Source: Fischerella muscicola SAG 1427-1 = PCC 73103
GTDB taxonomy: Bacteria; Cyanobacteriota; Cyanobacteriia; Cyanobacteriales; Nostocaceae
Direction of reading: 5' to 3'
Assembly (NCBI RefSeq): GCF_000317245.1
Contig: NZ_AJLJ01000494.1
Coordinates: forward strand, 56,655 to 120,654
DNA: 64,000 nt
This document shows, in pieces, positions 54,918 to 64,000 of this stretch; within the stretch, counting starts at the first letter, position 1, and each line of letters begins with the position of its first letter. The translations under genes and the position numbers were made by a program. Below the pieces are notes generated by a model that worked only from the letters and a program-made list of their open reading frames with translations, searched no databases and had not been told where the DNA came from.

Positions 54918-55814
54918 CTAATAACGCATTTGATTCGGTTCTTCTAAGGGTCTACCCTTGGGAACCGGTAGGATAGGACGACGGTCATCATAAGGCATGG
55001 GGATGTACTGTACCGTTGGGCGTCCGCCTTGAGGTTGCGGATACAACTCCATCAGGTCGTAAACTATACGGGGCAGTCCGACTGTTACGGGCAGCCCCAT
55101 CTCTGTTGCTTCTTCAACGGTAATCGGATAGTCATGGGTAACGCGCCCTGTAGTTAGAGCTTCAACAATGTTTTCAATATTTTCTGGCTTAACTTTTTGC
55201 TTAGGTACATTGTCTTTTAGTAGAGTCCGCACAAAGCGCTGAACTTGCTGCATCGCTTTACGCGATAAGTCAGCCATAATCAGTGTTTGATCATCAATTT
55301 CACTGATGGGTTTATCTTCTACAAGTTTTAAAATACTTGCCGCGGGGAAATTACCAAGTTGGGGATCAACAGGCCCTAAAACAGCATTGGCGTCCATAAC
55401 AATTTCGTCAGCAGCTAGGGCAAGCATAGTACCGCCACTCATGGCATAGTGGGGCACAAAAACTGTAACTTTAGAGGGATGACGAATTAATGCTCTAGCA
55501 ATCTGTTCAGTCGCTAAAACCAAACCACCAGGAGTATGTAAAATTAAGTCAATTGGCACATCTGGTGGCGTGAGACGAATTGCCCGCAAAATCTGTTCTG
55601 AGTCTTCGATAGTTATGTAGCGTGATAGCGGAATTCCCAGTAAACTAATAGACTCTTGGCGGTGAATCAGAAAAATTACTCTGCTTTTGCGTTGCTGCTC
55701 AAATTCTTGAAGGGCGCGGAAGCGTCGATACTCAATCTGACGTTTTTGCCAAATCGGTTGAAAAGACGAAAAAAGCAGAAATACCAAGAATAAATCACCG
55801 ATACCAAAACTCAT
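54918..55814 (-). CDS. Membrane-bound Clp-fold serine protease (SDH proteinase family)
   Basis: 298 residues. A hydrophobic N-terminal segment (FLVFLLFSSFQPIW) anchors it, then the Clp/crotonase fold: DLILHTPGGLVLATEQIARAL and HYAMSGGTMLALAADEIVMD, with the nucleophile Ser in AMSGG and an acid/His region after it (VDPQLGN; VTHDYPITVEEA). This matches the serine dehydrogenase proteinase (SppA/Clp-like) group. It likely degrades or processes membrane or small peptides; substrates unknown. C-terminal tail rich in Pro and Arg. Start ATG at 55814 with no strong ribosome site. Confidence 0.88.
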   Translation of the reverse strand: MSFGIGDLFLVFLLFSSFQPIWQKRQIEYRRFRALQEFEQQRKSRVIFLIHRQESISLLGIPLSRYITIEDSEQILRAIRLTPPDVPIDLILHTPGGLVLATEQIARALIRHPSKVTVFVPHYAMSGGTMLALAADEIVMDANAVLGPVDPQLGNFPAASILKLVEDKPISEIDDQTLIMADLSRKAMQQVQRFVRTLLKDNVPKQKVKPENIENIVEALTTGRVTHDYPITVEEATEMGLPVTVGLPRIVYDLMELYPQPQGGRPTVQYIPMPYDDRRPILPVPKGRPLEEPNQMRY

Positions 55815-55966
55815 AGGATTTAAAAATTAAAAAAATAACAATTTGCCGTCATTATTGTCCCAATTTTTGAGAATCGGTAGTTCTATCTGAAGAAACAAAA
55901 GCATATTGGTCATTGGTCATTGGTTTTCCCCTTCCCTTGTCACTGATCCCCAATCCCCAATTCCCT

Positions 55967-57769
55967 TTACCTGCACCGCCAAATTTTGATGGTGTCGTCA
56001 TCACTACCACTCACCAAAGTTTGTCCACTTGGGCTATAGGTGACAGACCGGATATAGTTCAAATGACCAGTTAGGGTGCAAATTTCTTTACCTGTACTGA
56101 CCTGCCAAATCTTGATGGTTTTGTCCCAACTACCGCTTGCTAACCACTGTCCATCAGGACTAAAGGCAAGTGACCATACCGAGTTAGAATGCCCTGCAAG
56201 GGTGCAAATTTCTTGACCTGTACTTACTAGCCATAGTTTAATAGTAGAGTCTGCGCTGCCACTGGCGATCATTTCGCCATCTGGACTGAAAGCGATCGCA
56301 TTCACAAAAAATGAATGTCCCCTCAAAGTGCGAATTTCTTGACCTGTATTGATGTACCATAATTTGACTGTGTAATCAGCACTGCCACTAGCAATCACTT
56401 CTCGATTTGGACTCCAAGCAACAGACCAAACAGTATCAGTGTGACCAATAAAAGTCCGAATTTCTCTACCTGTACTCACTTGCCATAGTTTTACCTTACA
56501 ATCAGCACTGCCACTAACCAGCATTTGTCCATTCGGACTAAAGCTGACAGAATTTACGCCATTGCTGTGACTCCTAAGAGTACGGATTGCTTTGCCAGAA
56601 CTAATTAACCACAATTTAATCGTTTCATCCCAACCCGCACTGGCAAGAATTTCTCCATCTGGGCTGAAGGTAACACTACTAACCATACTGGAATGGCCAG
56701 AAAACCAACGACCGAGGCTACGCAATAACTTACCATTTTCCAATTGCCACAGTTTGATCGTGGTATCACTACTACCACTTGCTAAAAGCTGGCCGTCACC
56801 ACTAACTGCTACAGTTTGCACCATGCTGGCATGGCCTTTCAAAGTATTTACACATTCCCATTCTTGATGATTCAATAAAGTGGTAGTTTGAGTGTGGGTA
56901 TTTGGAGTAATAATTTGTGTAGGAGGTACAGAAGAATCTTCCTCAAACTCACTATCTAGGAGATTTAACCAGTCTTGTACACTTTGAGGACGCTGCTTGG
57001 ATTGCAATTCCATACCACGCAGAATTGCTAAATTTATCTTGTGGCTGAGATTGGGATTGTAGTACTGTGGTGGTCTGAGAGGAATGTTGCGCCGTCTCTC
57101 CTCCGCACTGGTTGGTATGATTCCAGTCACCAAACTATATAAGGTAGCTGCTAAACCGTAAACATCGATGTATTCTCCCCGTGGTGCTTCTAATTCGTAT
57201 TGTTCGGGGGGGGCAAAACCAGGAGTACGATAGACTGTATGCTTTTGTACAACATTGGGAATAAATTCTCTAGCAATACCAAAGTCAATCAAAACAGCTT
57301 CTAATTTATCGTTGCGAAGCATAATATTACGCGGCTTTATGTCCCGGTGTAGTAAGCCTTTGCGGTGAATCATGGCTACAGCAGCGCCCACTTGCCGCAT
57401 GTAAAGCAGTGCTTCTGCTTCTGGTAGCATTCCCAGTCGCTGTAAGCGCTTACCCATATCTTCGCCTTCGATGTACTCCATCACCATACAAGGCATATTT
57501 GCTTCATCGAAGATATTTTCTATTTGGACTATGTGTGGATGACGACACACAGCCAATCTCACAGCTTCATCTCTAAAATCAAGCTTTAACTTGTCTCGGT
57601 GGGGTTTCCAGGCAGGGTTATTGAATATTTCTTCTTTTAAGGTTTTAATAACCCGTAGTTCTCCATGTTCAGTTGTGGCGAGGTAAGTGATACCGATTCC
57701 TCCCTCACCTAGTTTGCTTTGGATGATATATCGTCCCCCAAATAACCGTTGTCCTGGATTCCAAACCAT
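55967..57769 (-). CDS. Ser/Thr protein kinase with seven WD40 repeats
   Basis: 600 residues. Kinase domain about 10-270: LGEGGIGITYLA, lysine in LRVIKTLKEE, catalytic HRDIKPRNIM, IDFGIARE, FAPPEQYE; complete. A linker of about 35 residues leads to seven WD40 repeats (about 310-600) from HASMVQTVAVSGDG to DTIKIWRCR, each with GH...SPDG...SGS.D.TIKLW, enough for one seven-bladed propeller. The repeats are very alike, so they expanded or homogenised recently. No transmembrane segment. The propeller probably holds substrates. Such kinase-WD40 fusions are common in filamentous cyanobacteria. Confidence 0.95.
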   Translation of the reverse strand: MVWNPGQRLFGGRYIIQSKLGEGGIGITYLATTEHGELRVIKTLKEEIFNNPAWKPHRDKLKLDFRDEAVRLAVCRHPHIVQIENIFDEANMPCMVMEYIEGEDMGKRLQRLGMLPEAEALLYMRQVGAAVAMIHRKGLLHRDIKPRNIMLRNDKLEAVLIDFGIAREFIPNVVQKHTVYRTPGFAPPEQYELEAPRGEYIDVYGLAATLYSLVTGIIPTSAEERRRNIPLRPPQYYNPNLSHKINLAILRGMELQSKQRPQSVQDWLNLLDSEFEEDSSVPPTQIITPNTHTQTTTLLNHQEWECVNTLKGHASMVQTVAVSGDGQLLASGSSDTTIKLWQLENGKLLRSLGRWFSGHSSMVSSVTFSPDGEILASAGWDETIKLWLISSGKAIRTLRSHSNGVNSVSFSPNGQMLVSGSADCKVKLWQVSTGREIRTFIGHTDTVWSVAWSPNREVIASGSADYTVKLWYINTGQEIRTLRGHSFFVNAIAFSPDGEMIASGSADSTIKLWLVSTGQEICTLAGHSNSVWSLAFSPDGQWLASGSWDKTIKIWQVSTGKEICTLTGHLNYIRSVTYSPSGQTLVSGSDDDTIKIWRCR

Positions 57770-58255
57770 TATTAATAATTGCTAAATCTGCTATTTATTT
57801 TGACCGATCATTCCTTTATAGTACAAGCCCTCAGATTCCATAGGGAAGTCATCCAAAATCCAAAATCAGATGACATGACAGCTAGCTAATCTGGTTGCAG
57901 ATACTGCTACTCTCCTGACTTGCCTCTTGGTTAATTAATTTCTATTTAACGTAAAGCTATTACAACTAATCAAAACATATCACAAAGGTTTGGCACTTTA
58001 GCACAGGCTAAACGTAAAGAAACTCATAGCAAATCTTGAGTTAAGAAGTAAATAGTTAATTCAGTAATTAGTTTTATAAACTCATATTAAAATTACTAAT
58101 GTTTATTTTGCGTAATTTTTTTGTTTTGGAGTGTAGAACCTCATGTTTATTTTTAGGTTGCTTTTTTGTCCATAAAAAATATATTTTATATCTGGAATGC
58201 TGGAAGCTAATTTTGTAGTTTCTATTATTCTTGCTGAAACCGAGATCTGACCACA
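57770..58255. other. Divergent spacer before the haem-sensor genes
   Basis: About 485 AT-rich bases between divergent genes. The minus-strand frame at 58074-58256 has no ribosome site and a random composition; I do not call it. Promoters not assigned. Confidence 0.4.
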
Positions 58256-59164
58256 ATGCTGAAAAATCTGAAATTGAGACAAAAGTTTACGATCCTATTA
58301 CTCCTTATTCTCGTGTTTGGTTTGGGTTTAAGCGGGTTTAGTCTATCTTCGTTACTCAAGCAAAATGCTAAACAAGAAATTGCTAATAATGCTTTGTCAC
58401 TGATTGAAACGATTAGTTCTTTGCGTGAGTATACAGTTTCTCAAGTCACACCGGAACTAGTTGATAAATTGGAAACAAAATTCTTGCCACAAACTGTATC
58501 TGCTTATTCAGCTAGAGAAGTATTTGAAATTTTGCGAAAAAGACCAGAGTATAAAGACTTTTTTTATAAAGAAGCAGCACTCAATCCTACTAGTTTAAGG
58601 GATAAAGCTGATACTTTTGAATCGGATATTATCAAGCGTTTTACTGATGAAAAAAATCTAAAAGAATTAAGTGGATTTCGCTCACTACCCAGTGGAGATA
58701 TTTTCTATATCGCTCGTCCACTGAAGCTAACTCAACAAGCCTGCTTGAGGTGTCACAGTACTCCTGACGTTGCACCGAAAACAATGATTGAGCGTTATGG
58801 TGCAGAAAATGGATTTGGATGGCAGTTGAATAGTATTATTGGCGCGCAGATCATTTCTTTGCCAGCTAGCAAAGTGATTGAAAAAGCACATAAATCTTCT
58901 TTTGTAATTATTCTAATCGTCTCTGCTGTTTTTATTTGTGTTGTTCTTTTGGTCAATATCTTTCTAGAACGTCAAGTGATTCGCCCTTTAAAGCGTCTAA
59001 CTCGTGTAGCTGAGGAAGTTAGCACAGGACATATGGATGTTGAATTTAAACAAATAACTAATGATGAGATTGGTAATCTTGCTAAGGCTTTTAAACGTAT
59101 GAAGTTAAGTTTAGAAATGGCGATGAAAAGACTGAAAAAAAATACTGGAACTACAGAAATTTAA
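58256..59164 (+). CDS. DUF3365 haem-binding HAMP protein 1
   Basis: 302 residues. TM1 at about 10-33, an extracytoplasmic DUF3365 (Tll0287-like) domain at about 40-200 with a CxxCH motif (C163, C166, H167 in QACLRCHST), TM2 at about 210-233 and a HAMP domain at 234-290 (RQVIRPLKRLTRVAEEV...DEIGNLAKAFKRM). It stops after HAMP with no kinase, cyclase or methyl-accepting domain. Covalent haem at CxxCH suggests redox or gas sensing. It may signal by pairing with another protein. Tandem paralogue directly downstream. Confidence 0.88.
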   Translation: MLKNLKLRQKFTILLLLILVFGLGLSGFSLSSLLKQNAKQEIANNALSLIETISSLREYTVSQVTPELVDKLETKFLPQTVSAYSAREVFEILRKRPEYKDFFYKEAALNPTSLRDKADTFESDIIKRFTDEKNLKELSGFRSLPSGDIFYIARPLKLTQQACLRCHSTPDVAPKTMIERYGAENGFGWQLNSIIGAQIISLPASKVIEKAHKSSFVIILIVSAVFICVVLLVNIFLERQVIRPLKRLTRVAEEVSTGHMDVEFKQITNDEIGNLAKAFKRMKLSLEMAMKRLKKNTGTTEI

Positions 59165-59314
59165 TATTTATAAATAAAAACTAAAAATTATGTTAGATAT
59201 CTCAAGTGATCAGAGATTGACTAATATAATTAACTTCCTAACACCTACTTGTTGGACATCATGTACTGTAATAAATGCAAAATCGAACTAACATGATATT
59301 AAATAGTTAAAAAT

Positions 59315-60268
59315 ATGTTAAAAAATTTACGACTGAAACAAAAAGTTACAATTTTATTACTTGTAATCCTGACATTTGGTTTAAGCTTGAGCGGTTTAGC
59401 TTTATCTTCTGTCTTAAGGCAAAATGCCAAACAAGAAATTACCTCTACAGCTTTGATGTTGATGGAAACTATGATTGCTGTTCGTCAGTATACTAGCAAT
59501 CAAGTTAATCCAGAACTTGTTGATAAATTGGAAACTGAGTTTTTACCGCAATCAATACCTAGTTACTCAGCAAGGGAAGTCTTTGAGAATTTGCGACAAA
59601 AACAAGATTATCGAGATTTCTTTTATAAAGAACCAACCTTGAATCCAACTAATCTGCGGGATAAGGCTGATAGTTTTGAGACGCAAGTTGTTAATAGTTT
59701 CCGGGCTAACAAAAATTTAAAAGAAACAAGTGGATTTCGATCGCTTCCTGGTGGAGATATTTTTTACATTGCTCGTCCACTTGCTATTTCTGATCCGAAA
59801 TGCCTAAAATGCCACAGTACGCCAGACCAAGCACCAAAAAGTATGCTCGATCGCTATGGTACAGCTAACGGTTTTAACTGGCAATTGGGTGAAATTGTGG
59901 GCGCGCAAATAATTTCTGTACCAGCTAGCAGAGTAATTCAAAAAGCAAACCAATCTTCTCTGCTAATTGTTGGACTTGTATCTGTTGTTTTTGTCATCGT
60001 AATTGTCTTAGTCAATATCTTTTTGAATCGACAAGTAGTGCTTCCTCTCAAACGCATCACTCGTGTAGCGGAAGAAGTCAGCACAGGACATATGGATGTT
60101 GAGTTTGAGCAGTTATCTAATGATGAAATTGGTAATCTCGCCAAAGCTTTTAAACGCATGAAGTTAAGTTTAGAAATGGCTATGAAACGACTCAAACGTC
60201 CTCCTGGAAATACACATGGTACAGGAGGTATGGGGAGTACTGGAACTAGTGACTATCCTCAACGGTGA
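59315..60268 (+). CDS. DUF3365 haem-binding HAMP protein 2
   Basis: 317 residues, same architecture as the preceding gene: TM1, Tll0287-like domain with CLKCHST, TM2, HAMP, and no output domain. The HAMP part (STGHMDVEF, NDEIGNLAKAFKRMKLSLEM) is nearly identical to copy 1, while the sensor differs more. It has an extra Gly/Thr-rich C-terminal tail. The genes are 150 bases apart on one strand, so they arose by tandem duplication, and different ligand ranges or heterodimers are possible. Confidence 0.88.
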   Translation: MLKNLRLKQKVTILLLVILTFGLSLSGLALSSVLRQNAKQEITSTALMLMETMIAVRQYTSNQVNPELVDKLETEFLPQSIPSYSAREVFENLRQKQDYRDFFYKEPTLNPTNLRDKADSFETQVVNSFRANKNLKETSGFRSLPGGDIFYIARPLAISDPKCLKCHSTPDQAPKSMLDRYGTANGFNWQLGEIVGAQIISVPASRVIQKANQSSLLIVGLVSVVFVIVIVLVNIFLNRQVVLPLKRITRVAEEVSTGHMDVEFEQLSNDEIGNLAKAFKRMKLSLEMAMKRLKRPPGNTHGTGGMGSTGTSDYPQR

Positions 60269-60310
60269 ATGTGAAAAAATAAGAGCGAATATAATTCGTG
60301 GCTACACAAA

Positions 60311-60386
60311 CATAGACGCCTGTAGGGCGGTTGGCTTCCCGTTCGCCATCAGGCGTTCTCGTAGGGTAGCCTGCCTACGCAGGCTA
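60311..60386. repeat. Composite palindromic repeat
   Basis: Two nested hairpins: acgcctg (60316-60322) with caggcgt (60350-60356), and an 8-bp perfect stem tagcctgc-ctac-gcaggcta at 60367-60386. It lies between convergent genes, so it could end transcription from both sides. Confidence 0.7.
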
Positions 60387-60411
60387 TTTATTTATATAAA
60401 ATACTTTTATT

Positions 60412-61851
60412 CTACGAAAATAAGCGTCTAGTAAATTCCAATGCGGCTTCTGACTCTGGTATTTCTCTTGCTAAAAGTTCTACAAACTGGTAAGGCGTCG
60501 TTTGCGGATTTTCAGCTAAGGTATCTTCTACAATCAGGCTAGCGATCGGACCGATATAGAAGGCTAAAGCATCTTGACAACGCCGTATAAATGCAGCGTT
60601 GAGGGAAGTTATTTGTTGCTGATTTTGATTTGTTTGTTGATTTGGGAAATTTGGTTGATTTTGATTGGTTTGTTGATTTGGGAAATTTGGTTGATTTTGA
60701 TAAGTTTGTCGGTTTGAGAAATTTGGTTGATTTTGATAAGTTTGTTGATTTGGGAAATTTGGTTGATTTTGATAAGTTTGTTGATTTGGGAAATTTGATT
60801 GATTTTGATTGGTTTGTGGATGGCGAGAAGTTTGTTGATTTGATGGTTTACTCAGCACCGTTTCATCTAAATCTGGATTAGGAGACTGAGGTTGATTTAT
60901 TGTTACAGTTGCTTGAGCGTCTGGAGTAAGTATAGTAGGAGGAACATCAAACATTGTTGATGGTGATGCTGTTTGAGTTCTTCCTAAAAGCTCAAGATCC
61001 CTTAAAACTTCTTGAGATGTTTGATATCTATACCTGGGTGTATCTGATAGCATTTTATCTAGGATTTGAGCAAATCCATCGCTGACATAAGTGTAAAAAC
61101 GCCATTTCCACTCCAAGCTATACTGATCCATCAGCAAGGATGGATCTTTACCTGTTAGCAGTACAACTGCTGTGACTCCCAAAGCATAGAGGTCACTACT
61201 AGGAGAACACAACCCTAAGCTGATTTGTTCGCGAGGGGCGTATCCGACTTTCCCCACCAAAGACATTTTACCTACAAAGGTCGCTTGATTGACATTAGTA
61301 ACTTCATTGAGATCAGCTATTTGTTTTCCAACTCCGAAGTCAATTAAAACAGGCAAAATATTACCTTCGGGTAACATGATATTGTCAGGTGAAATATCCC
61401 TATGAATAATATGATGCTGATGGATGTATTCTAAAATAGGCAATAAGTTTCTCAGCCACTTAATAACTTCTTCTTCAGTAAAAGTTTGTCCTTGAAGTTG
61501 GCGATCGCGTAATAAGGCTGAGTAGGTTTTACCATTCACATATTCTTGTACCAAGAATAGGCGACCATCTCCTTCAAAACAAGCCAAAAAACGAGGTATT
61601 TGTGGATGTTCTAGCTGATGAAGAATCTTTGCTTCTCTTTTGAACAGATTGCGACATTTTTCTAATCCCCCTCCTCCTGTGCCTATTGGCGCAAATTCCT
61701 TAAGGACACAAGCTTCATTAAAGCGGCGAGTATCAAAAGCTAAGTAAGTCCGCCCCAAACCCCCCTGTCCTAGCAGTTGTTGGATGATGTAACGATTATC
61801 AATTAATGTTCCTGAAGCTATTTCTGGTTTGACTAAGGAGGGCTGAGACAT
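60412..61851 (-). CDS. Ser/Thr protein kinase with Asn/Gln repeat linker
   Basis: 479 residues. Kinase domain about 15-290: LGQGGLGRTYLAFD, ATP lysine in ACVLKEFAP, catalytic loop HRDISPDNIM, LIDFGVGKQ, GYAPREQ. The catalytic-loop Lys of the usual HRDxKxxN is Ser here, a variant I have seen in other cyanobacterial kinases; Asp and Asn remain. A linker repeats PNFPNQQTYQNQ with small changes about five times (about 345-420), Asn/Gln-rich and probably disordered. A conserved C-terminal segment (RRCQDALAFYIGPIASLIVEDTL...) is a short helical module found in this kinase family. No transmembrane helix. Confidence 0.93.
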   Translation of the reverse strand: MSQPSLVKPEIASGTLIDNRYIIQQLLGQGGLGRTYLAFDTRRFNEACVLKEFAPIGTGGGGLEKCRNLFKREAKILHQLEHPQIPRFLACFEGDGRLFLVQEYVNGKTYSALLRDRQLQGQTFTEEEVIKWLRNLLPILEYIHQHHIIHRDISPDNIMLPEGNILPVLIDFGVGKQIADLNEVTNVNQATFVGKMSLVGKVGYAPREQISLGLCSPSSDLYALGVTAVVLLTGKDPSLLMDQYSLEWKWRFYTYVSDGFAQILDKMLSDTPRYRYQTSQEVLRDLELLGRTQTASPSTMFDVPPTILTPDAQATVTINQPQSPNPDLDETVLSKPSNQQTSRHPQTNQNQSNFPNQQTYQNQPNFPNQQTYQNQPNFSNRQTYQNQPNFPNQQTNQNQPNFPNQQTNQNQQQITSLNAAFIRRCQDALAFYIGPIASLIVEDTLAENPQTTPYQFVELLAREIPESEAALEFTRRLFS

Positions 61852-62221
61852 ATCATGATACTCCTAATGATTTCCTATACGTAATTTGGTTATATATAAC
61901 TTCAACTCCTAGCCTATTAGTTTTCGTACAAGATATCCAGAATATCTATGAATCTAAACTTTTCCAGTAAAGTTATCTAAACATCAATTTTTGATGATTT
62001 TCAAGTTTGGATTACCAGCCTTACTCTGGGAGAAAACACGTTGAAGTTTTGAGATTAAATGACTATTGTAAAAGCCAATTAGTTTCTGTTTCAGAAGTTT
62101 ACTAAATCTCAGAAATTGCTATCACCTTAACTATTTATTAGGTATAACCTCAAAAAATATGCAAATAATTTATTACATTTTATTAAGTATTATGCAACTA
62201 TTGAGTTAATTGCTTGCTAAT
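61852..62221. other. Spacer between kinase and PhnD-like genes
   Basis: 370 AT-rich bases, minus-strand genes on both sides. No ORF, hairpin of note, or motif recognised. Confidence 0.4.
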
Positions 62222-63124
62222 TTACTTTTTTGGGTTAGAGGTCTCTGGAATCAGAACAGCAGGTGTTTGCTTCACTCTTGACTCTATAGGCTGAACTTTT
62301 TCAACTAACTTTATAAACTCCTGGTAACTAGGTATTTTAGCAGCAGGAATATAACCTGCATCGGCAGCAATATCGGCAGGTGCATCATTCATAGCTTTTT
62401 GGATTTGCTGTTGAAGATTGCGATCTACTGTTGGCGAAAGTAGCATTACTCCGGAGGGAATCCAGCGACTAGTATGTAAAGTTCTAAACTTGGTTGTACT
62501 AAAACTACGACGATGAAGCTCAAAATCTTGCTCTGACATAGCACCAGCATCAACTGTTCCGTTATCAATCCATTCCAGTACAGTTTTAGGAGTGGGAGCA
62601 AAACGAATTTGAGCCAAAGTTAAACCGTAGAGATCGTACAAAGGGACATAGTAGCCAGCAGCAGAACCAATTTCTCCTAAAGCAATAGTTTTGTTAGACA
62701 AGTCTGATATTTTATTGATTGGTTTATCATCTCGGACAATTAATAAAGAACGTTGTCTACTACTAACTCCTTCCATGGAAAATAAAGGAATGTAAAGTTC
62801 TTTGCCGATCGCGATCGCAGCTAAACCTGGAGGTGCAAATACTAATTCCCATTTTTTGTTGTGAATCTGGTCTATAGCTTGCAATTCGTTGTAAGCTGGT
62901 TCCAAATCTACAATTGACTTAGTTTGTGATGCGATGTAATTTTTAAAACGCTCGTACTTATCGAGCGATATTTTTCCTTCACCGTAACTAATCACGCCAA
63001 CTGTCAGTCTGTCAGGACTCTCGTTTGTTTTTGGTTGTGAGTCACATCCGAATCCAAATATCCCTATTAATGCCACTATTTGAAATAGTAAAAAACGTGA
63101 CTGAATAAAAATAGTAATTTTCAT
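62222..63124 (-). CDS. PhnD-like phosphate/phosphonate-binding lipoprotein
   Basis: 300 residues. N-terminal hydrophobic segment followed by IFGFGCDSQP, a lipobox with Cys about 27, so it is a membrane-anchored lipoprotein. The rest is a periplasmic-binding-protein fold of the PhnD group: LTVGVISYGEGKISLDKYERF, WELVFAPPGLAAIA, IALGEIGSAAGYYVPLYDLYG, TVDAGAMSEQDFELHR, and PSGVMLLSPTVD. No ABC ATPase or permease gene is adjacent. In cyanobacteria such stand-alone proteins occur beside sensor genes and may sense rather than transport. Confidence 0.85.
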   Translation of the reverse strand: MKITIFIQSRFLLFQIVALIGIFGFGCDSQPKTNESPDRLTVGVISYGEGKISLDKYERFKNYIASQTKSIVDLEPAYNELQAIDQIHNKKWELVFAPPGLAAIAIGKELYIPLFSMEGVSSRQRSLLIVRDDKPINKISDLSNKTIALGEIGSAAGYYVPLYDLYGLTLAQIRFAPTPKTVLEWIDNGTVDAGAMSEQDFELHRRSFSTTKFRTLHTSRWIPSGVMLLSPTVDRNLQQQIQKAMNDAPADIAADAGYIPAAKIPSYQEFIKLVEKVQPIESRVKQTPAVLIPETSNPKK

Positions 63125-63471
63125 AACTTAGTTACAACAATAGAAGATGATCAGGCGTAAGTGATTTTGATTATCTCTACTTCATCTGCTTGCAAAAGGC
63201 GATCACACAAAAAAGTTAACCTTTCTTACGACAAATGTTGCTATTTGAAAATATATCTTGACTAATATGGTTTGGGTTTGCTCATGATGGAATAAAGAAA
63301 TTCTGTTGTTTGGAACAACCAACAAACAACAACAATCTAAATAACTACCTTCACATATATGCTTATTCCGTTAAATTACCAATAAATTCTCAAAAAAAAT
63401 TCGGAAAATAACCCACAATTCCTGTAGGATACGGTTGTGGCTTTAACCAGAGAATAGGTACAATAAATCTC
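63125..63471. other. Divergent spacer between PhnD-like and FHA genes
   Basis: About 350 bases; AT-rich, with short aacaac repeats near 63317-63340. It should hold two divergent promoters; no motif assigned. Confidence 0.4.
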
Positions 63472-64000
63472 ATGACAGGGAGCTTTGAACAAGCGACGCT
63501 TGTTAGTCCTCAACCTTTTTTGGAACTGAATAATAAAGGTCAAATCCTCCGGCTTTATCTCCAAAAAGATGAGCATCGCTTGGGGCGTGGTCGCGAATGG
63601 GCAGATTTAGAAGTACCAATCGGCTGGGAAGTCTTCTCCAGAAAACAAGCTACTTTACGTAAAGAAGGAGGAGATTATCGAATCTACGATGGTGATGCTG
63701 TCAATCCTAGTCGTAATGGTATATTTTTGAACAAAGTACCCATTGATGCTAGTGGCTATTTATTAAGAAATGGCGTGCAGTTAGAAATCGGACAATCTCC
63801 TCACAACCGAATTCAGCTAACTTACTATAACCCTGTTGATGCTCCAGTAGCGATCCCTACAAACCGCCGCTTGATATTAAAAGGCTTGAAGGACTGGCCC
63901 GTGCAACTGGGGCGATCGCCTAAACCGGATCGCTATTCTTCAATGCAGTTGGATGCGCCTACAGTTTCCCGCCTCCACGCGACAATTTATCCTGATGGTC
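63472..64000 (+). CDS. FHA-domain protein, 3' end cut by window edge
   Basis: ORF from ATG 63472 open to the window end, 176 codons visible. The first FHA domain lies at about 25-115 (RLGRGREWADLEVP, SRKQATLRK, SRNGIFLNKVP), and a second begins at about 135 (LGRSPKPDRYSSMQL, PTVSRLHATIYPDG). Two FHA domains at the start of a protein are typical of cyanobacterial FHA-ABC transporter (ABCG-like) proteins, but the rest is out of view. No clear ribosome site. Confidence 0.8.
   Translation, partial: MTGSFEQATLVSPQPFLELNNKGQILRLYLQKDEHRLGRGREWADLEVPIGWEVFSRKQATLRKEGGDYRIYDGDAVNPSRNGIFLNKVPIDASGYLLRNGVQLEIGQSPHNRIQLTYYNPVDAPVAIPTNRRLILKGLKDWPVQLGRSPKPDRYSSMQLDAPTVSRLHATIYPDG

Noticed and set aside
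58074..58256. Minus-strand 60-codon ORF before the haem-sensor genes
   Set aside because: Lys/Asn-rich random composition and no ribosome site.

Overview
The window is chromosomal DNA from a cyanobacterium, most likely a filamentous one of the Nostocales. The evidence is the high density of GCGATCGC (HIP1) octamers, nblA and an nblS/hik33-type kinase, the purD-nblS neighbourhood, a DUF4327 protein, many cyanobacterial Ser/Thr kinases, short tandem heptamer repeats and a HetC-like peptidase-transporter. I saw no insertion sequence, prophage, CRISPR array or rRNA. One tRNA (Asp) and one TPP riboswitch are clear.

Layout. 0-5 kb: 3' part of an alpha/beta-hydrolase-like gene, a gap1-type GAPDH, transaldolase and anmK. 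5-25 kb is rich in signalling and nitrogen/light-stress genes: a Ser/Thr kinase, nblA (phycobilisome degradation), a pphA-like PP2C phosphatase downstream of an ABC1 kinase, a CmpR-type LysR regulator, nblS next to purD, an epimerase, an FHA-kinase paired with a zinc-ribbon PP2C protein, and a PAS histidine kinase. 25-34 kb is mostly housekeeping: pseudouridine synthase, a secreted phosphodiester glycosidase, riboswitch-thiC, tRNA-Asp, gltX, exonuclease III, a glycosyltransferase, a 57-residue zinc-finger protein and an FHA-GAF protein.

34.3-44.5 kb is the most distinctive part: a double-glycine peptide secretion locus. It holds three tandem precursor genes with almost identical leaders, two more divergent candidate precursors, a C39-peptidase ABC exporter with an N-terminal cyclic-nucleotide-binding-like domain, an HlyD adaptor, and two paralogous PpiC-like foldases. 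The precursor genes are separated by a repeated spacer, one copy of which carries a perfect 32-bp palindrome.

45-52 kb is the rimP-nusA-ylxR-infB operon. 52-64 kb returns to signalling and envelope genes: a membrane protein with a voltage-sensor-like segment, a Pro/Thr-repeat peptidoglycan-binding protein, a Clp-fold membrane protease, a kinase with seven WD40 repeats, two tandem haem-binding (CxxCH) HAMP proteins, a kinase with Asn/Gln repeats, a PhnD-like lipoprotein and the start of an FHA protein.

Several CDS starts were moved inward to a better ribosome-binding site (nblA, purD, thiC, nusA, HlyD, first PpiC-like gene). Precursor gene B (35928-36089), the zinc-finger gene (32494-32667) and an ABC-F relic (12532-12669) are short features read directly from the bases.
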